From Acidimicrobiales bacterium (GTDB lineage Bacteria; Actinomycetota; Acidimicrobiia; Acidimicrobiales; RAAP-2): a DNA stretch of 8,638 nt. The stretch is taken from contig JADGOD010000093.1 in NCBI GenBank assembly GCA_017883125.1, forward strand, positions 1 to 8,638, read 5' to 3'. The translations under genes were made by a program, and so were the position numbers. Positions 1 through 4,833 of the stretch are shown one piece after another; the stretch's first letter is position 1; every line of letters starts with the position of its first letter. The notes below the pieces were generated by a model. It saw only the letters and a program-made list of their open reading frames with translations, was not told where the DNA came from and searched no databases.

Positions 1-681
1 ATCGGAGACTCCGGCGATCCGCTCCATACCGTCGTGGCCGTCCTCCCACACGACACCGAGCAAGAGGCGGAGCTCATGTCGAAGCTGCGCCCGGTAGAGC
101 GCATCGGCCGCCTGGGCATGGGCCCTGAGGCCTCTGGTGTCGAGCGCTCCGAACCGACCGCTCGACTCCCTCGCGAAGTTTGCCACGACGACATGGCTGT
201 GCAGGTGGGGGTCGCCCGAACGGCTCACGCCGTGTGTGAAGCGAGCTGCCACGAGACCGTCGATCGGCAGAACGACGCGATCCTCCGAGCCCCCTCCCTG
301 GCGGCCGACGCCCGCCGCCCTCTGTTCGAGGTAGTCGATGGTGACATCAACGGCACGTTCATGGCTCCGCACCACGCCACGGGCGATCGATCGGTCCTGC
401 CCCGCGAAGAGCACACTCACCGGTTTCGGAGGAGCAAGGAGGACGTCGAAGCCGCTGCGCTGGCGACGTGGATCAGGGGAGATCGTCGCTCCGATCGGTC
501 GACCGGCCAAGACCGACCGCAACGCCGGGCGCTCCACCCTCCCTCGGAGGCCGAAGAGCGCCGAGCCGCGTCCGATCCAGCAGCCAGGAGACCACTCCTC
601 GAAGAGATCTCCCACCTCACGGGCCGGATCATCGAGGAAGTACGCCCCGGAGGTGTCGGTCAGGGCCCCGATGTGGAACAC
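1..681 (-). CDS. MobF/TrwC-family relaxase, N-terminal 227 residues (cut by left edge)
   Basis: Relaxases of this family nick DNA at a transfer origin and stay bound to the 5' end through a tyrosine; larger members carry a C-terminal helicase. Reading back from base 681 gives an open frame to the window edge. Residues 33-47 (GCWIGRGSALFGLRG) match the family's W-x-G-x-G...LGL block. Residues 78-92 (FDVLLAPPKPVSVLF) match its D-x-x-x-SAPKSVSVL block. H150 plus DPHLHSHVVVAN at 157-168 supply the three metal-binding histidines (H150, H161, H163). The GTG start has GAGGA at 689-693, 7 nt upstream, and lies 18 nt after the pafBC stop, suggesting co-transcription. Oddity: Y14 is the only tyrosine before residue 117, where TrwC has two pairs (Y18/Y19 and Y26/Y27). 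The helicase part, if any, lies outside the window. Family assignment is firm; conjugative function is unproven and a domesticated role is possible. Confidence 0.85.
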   Translation of the reverse strand, partial: MFHIGALTDTSGAYFLDDPAREVGDLFEEWSPGCWIGRGSALFGLRGRVERPALRSVLAGRPIGATISPDPRRQRSGFDVLLAPPKPVSVLFAGQDRSIARGVVRSHERAVDVTIDYLEQRAAGVGRQGGGSEDRVVLPIDGLVAARFTHGVSRSGDPHLHSHVVVANFARESSGRFGALDTRGLRAHAQAADALYRAQLRHELRLLLGVVWEDGHDGMERIAGVSD

Positions 682-688
682 GGCAGAA

Positions 689-693
689 TCCTC
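689..693 (-). promoter_or_regulatory. Ribosome binding site of the relaxase gene
   Basis: GAGGA on the minus strand, 7 nt before the GTG at 679-681. It lies in the 18-nt gap after the pafBC stop. It decides this GTG as the start, because the in-frame region just upstream is closed by the pafBC stop codon and holds no other good start. Confidence 0.6.
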
Positions 694-699
694 ACGGAC

Positions 700-2643
700 T
701 CACACGGTCGCGCCGTACCTCCTCAGCACGCGCTCCGCTGCATCAGAAGCGGTCCTCAGCATCGATGCCGGCTGGACGACCACTGCCCCAGGACCGGCCT
801 GGAGCAAGATCCGATCGAACCAGGATCTGCCCGACACCGAGATCGCGACGATCGCTGATCCGTCCGGCTCCCAGCGCCGTGCCAAGACCGGGATGCTGTC
901 AGCGAGCCACAGCGAGGAGAGCCCCACACGGACGATCGCCGCCTCGGTGTCGGCAGCCGGGATGAAGGGCTCGGGATCCGCGACCAGATCGTGACGAGCT
1001 CCCACTTGGGCCCCGAGGTCTCGAACCGACTTAAAAGAGTCCACCCGGAAGGTCCGCATCGCCTGGGCGCTGTGGCAGAAGGCCTCGACATACCATCGGC
1101 CCTCGAGGGCGATGACCCGCAATGGATCGATCTCGCGTGTCGTCATCTCGTCGGTCGAGGTCGCCAGGTACTCGACCTCAAGATGGCGTCCGCCCTCAGT
1201 GGCTGTCGTCATCTCCTCCAAGAACTGCGGAGCCGGGAGCGCAACCTCGACCGCCTCTCGCTCACCGAGAGCCCTCTCGAGCTTGCCCAGCGCGCGGGAG
1301 AGAGGCCCGTCGGCGTCTGAACCGGGGAGAGCAAGGATCGTGCGGGCCGCAGTCGCCACGGCGACGCCCTCCGCCGGCGTCAGCTGGCGAGGCCTGCTCA
1401 TCTCTGGAAGACGGGCTGTGACCATCTCGGCATCGACGACGATGTCCATCAGCTCACCGGGCGAGAACGGAGGGCGCCCACAGCACGCTGCCAGCTCGAG
1501 CTCAGCGACGACCTCCCCTTCGGTCATGTTGAACCGATCCGCAACGTCCTTGGTTGGAACGGTCCCAACGCCGGCCAGCCACTCGAGCATGGCGAGGAGT
1601 CGACGCAACCGCCGCTGGGTCGGGGGGACCTCCTCAGACCCGGCGCGGATCTCCTCGTCGGTGGTGCCCTGGCGCAGATCATCGAGGGTCACCGACTCGG
1701 GGGTCGACCTCGCCACATCGATGATCTCTCTGAGCCACTCCGACATCGACGTGCGGAACTCTGCGGGCTCAAGGACCTCGACGTGATCGAGGAACGAGAG
1801 CACCCATGATCGGGCAGCCTCTTCCCGGGCCACCGGGACAGCGACCACGACCGAACCGTCCTCTCGGCGCTCGACGACGCGGTCGTCACCAACCTCGTCG
1901 ATGACCCGCCACGCGTAGAGAGGATCGACCCACACCCGCAGCACGGTGGCCTCGGCCTCCCCGTCACCGTTCGGCCACGGTTCATCAGGGGCGTCCAGGT
2001 TGACCGTCTGGTCGGCACCGAGAGATCCGGAGCCCGAGGACCCCACGGCGATCGAACCGTCGATCCGGTCGACGCGGAAGTTGCGGCCCGCCTGGCGCTC
2101 CTTGGACCAACCCGAGAGATACCAGTGGCCACCCGAGAATCGCAGCCGCACCGGATAGACCGTGCGGTTCTCGCCTCGATAGGAGAATCGGACCTCCGCC
2201 GAGGTGGAGATCGCCTGGAAGATCCGGTCGAGGCCCCGGACGACGCCGAGGCTGGCGACCGGCTGGACGTCGGAAAGATCGACGACCCCCAGTTTCCTTA
2301 GCGCGTCGCCGCCGCTATCGTCGGCGAGATGGACGCCGGCTACGGCGAGGTGGAGCGCCGCTTGTTCGTCAGGCAGCAGATCGAGGTCGGGCAGGAAGAA
2401 CGTCCCTGGGTCGATCCGGTAGCCGTACTGCTCAGGCCCGTCGATGGCGACTGCTTCGACGGTGATCCCCTCTTCACGAAGCAGCTTCTTGTCGCGCTCG
2501 AACGCCATACGACGAGCCTCACCGGCCTCGGGATACCCAGGGATCTCCTCGCCCAGTTGACTGAGCGGGATCGGCTGGGACGCGTCCAGCAGAACCAGGA
2601 TCAGATCGGTGAGCCTTTCCAGCTTCAGGTCGTCACGAGCCAC
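700..2643 (-). CDS. pafBC: PafB-PafC fusion, WYL-domain transcriptional regulator
   Basis: A 647-aa protein made of two tandem helix-turn-helix/WYL/C-terminal-extension units. The first HTH spans about residues 8-62 (LKLERLTDLILVLLDASQPI). The first WYL module is at about 150-197, with literal W174-Y175-L176 and the RNFRVDRIDG end. The second half opens at about 342-397 with a PafC-type HTH (RLLAMLEWLAG, then DVADRFNMTEGEV, then the ACCGRPPFSPGELMDI stretch). Its second WYL module is at 485-538 (WYV at 517-519) and the extension runs to the C-terminus. In mycobacteria separate PafB and PafC form a heterodimer that activates the RecA/LexA-independent DNA-damage response; fused versions occur in other actinobacteria. 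I start at GTG 2643, where homology begins; an ATG at 2772 would add a basic, low-complexity 43-residue leader antisense to ctaG. Unusually, no Pup-proteasome genes adjoin it. A different WYL-pair regulator is possible. Confidence 0.85.
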   Translation of the reverse strand: MARDDLKLERLTDLILVLLDASQPIPLSQLGEEIPGYPEAGEARRMAFERDKKLLREEGITVEAVAIDGPEQYGYRIDPGTFFLPDLDLLPDEQAALHLAVAGVHLADDSGGDALRKLGVVDLSDVQPVASLGVVRGLDRIFQAISTSAEVRFSYRGENRTVYPVRLRFSGGHWYLSGWSKERQAGRNFRVDRIDGSIAVGSSGSGSLGADQTVNLDAPDEPWPNGDGEAEATVLRVWVDPLYAWRVIDEVGDDRVVERREDGSVVVAVPVAREEAARSWVLSFLDHVEVLEPAEFRTSMSEWLREIIDVARSTPESVTLDDLRQGTTDEEIRAGSEEVPPTQRRLRRLLAMLEWLAGVGTVPTKDVADRFNMTEGEVVAELELAACCGRPPFSPGELMDIVVDAEMVTARLPEMSRPRQLTPAEGVAVATAARTILALPGSDADGPLSRALGKLERALGEREAVEVALPAPQFLEEMTTATEGGRHLEVEYLATSTDEMTTREIDPLRVIALEGRWYVEAFCHSAQAMRTFRVDSFKSVRDLGAQVGARHDLVADPEPFIPAADTEAAIVRVGLSSLWLADSIPVLARRWEPDGSAIVAISVSGRSWFDRILLQAGPGAVVVQPASMLRTASDAAERVLRRYGATV

Positions 2644-2644
2644 A

Positions 2645-2652
2645 GGGAGGAG
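2645..2652 (+). promoter_or_regulatory. Ribosome binding site of the ctaG-like gene
   Basis: GGGAGGAG lies 5 nt before the GTG at 2658 and 8 nt before a second in-frame GTG at 2661. Strong complementarity to the 16S tail shows this gene is leadered. It occupies almost the same bases as the proposed leaderless pafBC promoter on the other strand, so the ctaG promoter must lie inside pafBC coding sequence. Confidence 0.7.
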
Positions 2653-2656
2653 ACTA
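2651..2656 (-). promoter_or_regulatory. Putative -10 box of pafBC (leaderless transcript)
   Basis: TAGTCT on the minus strand fits TANNNT and lies exactly 7 nt before the GTG at 2641-2643, so transcription would begin at or next to the start codon. The 7-nt spacer is CCTCCCT, which cannot act as a Shine-Dalgarno site. No clear -35 box is visible. The same geometry recurs at moaC and tldD. Confidence 0.5.
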
Positions 2657-2657
2657 C

Positions 2658-3518
2658 GTGGTGAGGTTCGCTTGGGCTGACCCCACCTTCCACCTGGCCC
2701 CACTTGTTCTCGTCGCCGGCCTTGTCGCGTGGTTCGCCGAGGCGACCTCCCGGACCGATTCCCGTCCGACACGAAGGCAGCGTTGGGCGTTCGGGGGCGG
2801 TGCGTTGGCCCTCTTCGTCGCCATGTCGTGGCCCCTCGCCGATCTCGCCACGTCCACCTCGCTCCTTGGAATCGTCGTGCAGCGCCAGCTCCTGGTGCTG
2901 GCCGCCGCCCCCCTGCTCCTCCTCGGAACGCCGCCGAGCGTCACTGCCCGACTCACCCGACCGGGACCGATCGACGCCGTCGCGTCACGCCTCGCCCGAC
3001 CGGTGCTGGCCATCGCAACCACCACCGTCCTGCTCGGCGTGACCGCAATGCCGTTCAGCGTCTCGGCGGCCAGCTCGAGCATCGTGGTCCGGACCGTGAT
3101 CCTCGGCGTGAACCTCTTCGCTGGGATCGTCTTGTGGCTGCCCGTGATCGAACGGATCCCCGGGATGCCCCACCTGCGCCCAATGGCCAAAGGCGGCTAC
3201 CTGATGGCCCAGTCGGTTGCTCCGACCTTCCTCTCCTTCACGTGGATCTTCGCCCTCCACCCGCTGTACCACTCGCTCCACGGCCAGCGGGCTGCCCTCG
3301 GCATCTCACCGCTGACCGATCAACAGCTCTCGGGATATCTGGCCAAACTCGGCACGTTCGGAGTGCTGTGGACGGTGGCTTTCGTCCTGTTCGTGAGGGA
3401 TTCCGACGACGACCATGAGGGCGAGCAGGATCTCAGGTGGATCGACGTCGAACGCGCCCTCGAGCGAGCGGATCGCCGAGAACGGCGGTCACAGACCGGT
3501 CGCCCACCTCCACCGTGA
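2658..3518 (+). CDS. ctaG: CtaG-family cytochrome c oxidase assembly membrane protein
   Basis: A 286-aa integral membrane protein with about seven hydrophobic segments, near residues 11-28, 45-65, 70-92, 114-132, 141-163, 182-202 and 230-246. It fits the caa3_CtaG family (Bacillus CtaG type), which supports assembly of haem-copper oxidases, probably in copper handling. The family signs are VQRQLLVLAAAPLLLLGTPP at 74-93 (third segment), HPLYHSL at 201-207 and SPLTDQQLSGYLAK at 217-230, the last matching the conserved DQQLAG motif. Oddity: family members usually carry HMxQHxL before the PLLLLG stretch, and here both histidines are missing (VQRQLL). The C-terminal 40 residues are charged and end in GRPPPP, probably cytosolic and disordered. 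Start is GTG 2658 or 2661, both served by the same ribosome binding site. No oxidase subunit genes adjoin it. The family call is good; exact role is inferred. Confidence 0.8.
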   Translation: MVRFAWADPTFHLAPLVLVAGLVAWFAEATSRTDSRPTRRQRWAFGGGALALFVAMSWPLADLATSTSLLGIVVQRQLLVLAAAPLLLLGTPPSVTARLTRPGPIDAVASRLARPVLAIATTTVLLGVTAMPFSVSAASSSIVVRTVILGVNLFAGIVLWLPVIERIPGMPHLRPMAKGGYLMAQSVAPTFLSFTWIFALHPLYHSLHGQRAALGISPLTDQQLSGYLAKLGTFGVLWTVAFVLFVRDSDDDHEGEQDLRWIDVERALERADRRERRSQTGRPPPP

Positions 3519-3550
3519 CGACCACCGTCCTGAGAATTGTCACCGATTCG

Positions 3551-3563
3551 TAATGTGTTGACT
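3551..3563 (+). promoter_or_regulatory. Weak promoter-like elements before the 104-aa gene
   Basis: The 91-bp gap 3519-3609 is less GC-rich than its surroundings and must hold the promoter of the gene at 3610 unless that gene is read through from ctaG. TAATGT at 3551-3556 resembles a -10 box, and TTGACT at 3558-3563 resembles a -35 box, but neither has a convincing partner at 16-18 nt. I cannot fix the promoter from sequence. Confidence 0.2.
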
Positions 3564-3609
3564 ACTTGTCCGTGATGCGACCTCTCAAACCATCAGTCAG
3601 GATTGACAT

Positions 3610-3924
3610 ATGGAGAGTGTGATGCACCCGGAGCCGACGATGGTTCTGGAGTCTTGTCACAGCACGTGGCTGTTCGACGAGACGAACATGCGCTTCCTGC
3701 GGATCGTCAAGGACGACAGCCAGGTGGGTGGCGTGGCTACCACGTGGCAGCCGTACTTCGAGCTCGATCTGGACGACGACTCGGAGTCCTTCGTGGTCTG
3801 GCTCAACGAGACCGGTTCACGTCGCCTGCGCTCCTGGCGCCATCGAGCTCACTGTGACGCCTGCGGCGGTGAGATCACCTCAGAGCTCGACCTCGCGGCG
3901 ATCGCCGCGCATCGACCGGGCTAG
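3610..3924 (+). CDS. Small protein of unknown function with a CxxC motif
   Basis: A 104-aa soluble, acidic protein without signal peptide or membrane segment. I do not recognise a characterised family. Visible features are CHSTWLFDETNMRFLRI at 16-32, an acidic strand-like stretch WQPYFELDLDDDSESF at 46-61, an aromatic/basic helix RRLRSWRH at 71-78, and HCDACGG at 81-87 with C82 and C85. A metal site would need further ligands, perhaps C16/H17 plus H81. ATG 3610 has AGGA at 3599-3602, 7 nt upstream; an alternative ATG at 3622 (100 aa) has GGAG at 3612-3615, 6 nt upstream, and may be the true start. Coding is supported by the ribosome binding sites, codon pattern and stop placement: it converges on moaC and both genes end inside one CTAG. 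Function unknown. Confidence 0.75.
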   Translation: MESVMHPEPTMVLESCHSTWLFDETNMRFLRIVKDDSQVGGVATTWQPYFELDLDDDSESFVVWLNETGSRRLRSWRHRAHCDACGGEITSELDLAAIAAHRPG

Positions 3925-4409
3925 TCGGCCAGATCGCTCCGGCGCCAGGGGCCGGAGCGGCCGCCCGACTTCTCCCACAGGGCCACCTGGTCGATGGACA
4001 TCGTGCGGTCGAGGGACTTGCACATGTCGTAGATCGTCAGCGCTGCCACCGTGCATGCCGTGAGGGCCTCCATCTCGACCCCGGTCCGATCCACCGTGTC
4101 GACGTTCGCCTCGACCTCGACGTAGTCCTCCCCGAAGGAGAAGTTGATCGCCACCGTGCCCACGAGCACCGGGTGGCACATCGGGAGAAGCTCCGCAGCC
4201 CGCTTGGCCGCCTGGATGCCTGCGACCCGAGCGGTCGCCAGCACATCGCCCTTGGTCAACGCGTTGGACGCGACCTTGTCGGTCGTCTCTGGGCGCATCA
4301 TCACCCGGCAGCGCGCCAGTGCCCGGCGGGAGGTGGGCTCGCGGGGAGCGACGTCGTGGACCGAGCTTCCCGAGAGGGGATCGATCCGGAGCTGATGGCG
4401 GTCCGGCAT
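3921..4409 (-). CDS. moaC: Cyclic pyranopterin monophosphate synthase MoaC
   Basis: MoaC turns 3',8-cyclo-7,8-dihydro-GTP, made by MoaA, into cyclic pyranopterin monophosphate in molybdenum cofactor biosynthesis, in the cytosol. The 162-aa length matches the family (E. coli 161). Conserved blocks are LTKGDVLATARVAGIQAAKR at 51-70, LLPMCHP at 74-80, TGVEMEALTACTVAALTIYD at 109-128 and the KSGGRSG tail at 147-153. K53, D128 and K131 occupy the positions of the catalytic lysines and aspartate of E. coli MoaC (K51, D128, K131). The ATG start has no Shine-Dalgarno site but does have a TAGACT box 7 nt upstream, indicating a leaderless transcript. No other moa genes adjoin it in the window. It diverges from the zinc ribbon gene across a 109-bp gap holding the CIRCE operator. 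Confidence 0.97.
   Translation of the reverse strand: MPDRHQLRIDPLSGSSVHDVAPREPTSRRALARCRVMMRPETTDKVASNALTKGDVLATARVAGIQAAKRAAELLPMCHPVLVGTVAINFSFGEDYVEVEANVDTVDRTGVEMEALTACTVAALTIYDMCKSLDRTMSIDQVALWEKSGGRSGPWRRSDLAD
3936..3958. terminator. GC-rich hairpin in the convergent 3' overlap
   Basis: A perfect 8-bp inverted repeat, GCTCCGGC at 3936-3943 and GCCGGAGC at 3951-3958, encloses a 7-nt loop. It starts 11 nt past the stop of the 104-aa gene and lies within the last codons of moaC. There is no T tract on either strand, so it is at best an atypical (I-shaped) terminator for the plus-strand transcript; it may simply reflect moaC coding. Confidence 0.3.
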
Positions 4410-4416
4410 GTTGAGC

Positions 4417-4422
4417 AGTCTA
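4417..4422 (-). promoter_or_regulatory. Putative -10 box of moaC (leaderless transcript)
   Basis: TAGACT on the minus strand fits TANNNT and lies 7 nt (GCTCAAC) before the moaC ATG. The spacer has no purine-rich ribosome binding site. A matching -35 box is not evident. The box is about 40 bp from the CIRCE operator, so HrcA binding is unlikely to block it directly. Confidence 0.5.
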
Positions 4423-4461
4423 TGACTGGCGGCTACGTGATCATGGTTTCACCGAGGCGAT

Positions 4462-4496
4462 AGGATTGGCACTCGAATATTGAGAGTGCCAATCCT
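4462..4496. promoter_or_regulatory. CIRCE operator (HrcA binding site)
   Basis: A perfect 13-bp inverted repeat, AGGATTGGCACTC / GAGTGCCAATCCT, separated by 9 nt (GAATATTGA). The inner part, TTGGCACTC-N9-GAGTGCCAA at 4466-4492, differs from the established CIRCE consensus TTAGCACTC-N9-GAGTGCTAA only by one symmetric change in each arm. CIRCE is bound by the repressor HrcA, which releases it on heat or unfolded-protein stress. The operator ends 22 bp before the zinc ribbon gene's ATG, the usual place between promoter and ribosome binding site. A TAGGAT box at 4461-4466, overlapping the left arm, could be the -10 element. Confidence 0.93.
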
Positions 4497-4518
4497 CCGA
4501 CACGAACCCTGGAGCACG

Positions 4519-4833
4519 ATGCCGACCTACGAATACGCCTGCACCAACTGCGGCCACCAGTTCGAGATTGTCCAGTCGTTCTCCGACGACCCGCTGAGGA
4601 CGTGCCCCGAGTGCCAGGGAGCGCTTCGCAAGGTCTTCGGATCCGTTGGGATCGTGTTCAAGGGAAGTGGCTTCTACAAGACTGACAGCCGAGGTGGCTC
4701 GTCCGCGTCCAAGCCGGCAGAGACACCCTCTTCGTCCGGTTCCGGCGACGCAGCCTCAACGTCGTCCGGCGACTCGTCGTCGAGCTCGTCGAAGCCGACG
4801 ACGCCGAAGTCGACGCCGTCCTCTTCGGATTAG
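4519..4833 (+). CDS. FmdB-type zinc ribbon protein, Ruc-like redox-regulated chaperone
   Basis: A 104-aa protein. Residues 1-55 form a FmdB/CxxC zinc ribbon with four cysteines (C8, C11, C29, C32), framed by MPTYEYACTNCGHQFE and the VFKGSGFYKTDSR end. Residues 58-104 are a serine-dominated, presumably disordered tail. The layout closely resembles M. tuberculosis Rv0991c (Ruc), a zinc-binding chaperone activated by cysteine oxidation that prevents protein aggregation and cooperates with the DnaK system. Rv0991c belongs to the HrcA regulon, and here a CIRCE operator lies 22 bp upstream, which strengthens the match. I choose ATG 4519 because homology starts there and GGAG at 4511-4514 lies 4 nt before it; an in-frame TTG at 4480 falls inside the operator. 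The stop overlaps that of tldE. The chaperone role is inferred; the zinc ribbon is seen directly. Confidence 0.85.
   Translation: MPTYEYACTNCGHQFEIVQSFSDDPLRTCPECQGALRKVFGSVGIVFKGSGFYKTDSRGGSSASKPAETPSSSGSGDAASTSSGDSSSSSSKPTTPKSTPSSSD

Noticed and set aside
34..858. 274-aa plus-strand open frame at the left end
   Set aside because: It is antisense to the relaxase, whose family motifs are clear on the minus strand, and overlaps the end of pafBC; its product is low in hydrophobics, rich in Arg/His/Pro, and resembles no family.
2644..2772. 43-residue N-terminal extension of pafBC from ATG 2772
   Set aside because: Homology begins at the GTG at 2643; the extension is basic, low-complexity and antisense to ctaG, and a TANNNT box sits correctly for a start at 2643.
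3603..3608. TTGACA resembling a -35 box next to the 104-aa gene start
   Set aside because: It lies directly before the start codon and has no -10 element at a proper distance, so it cannot drive the gene.
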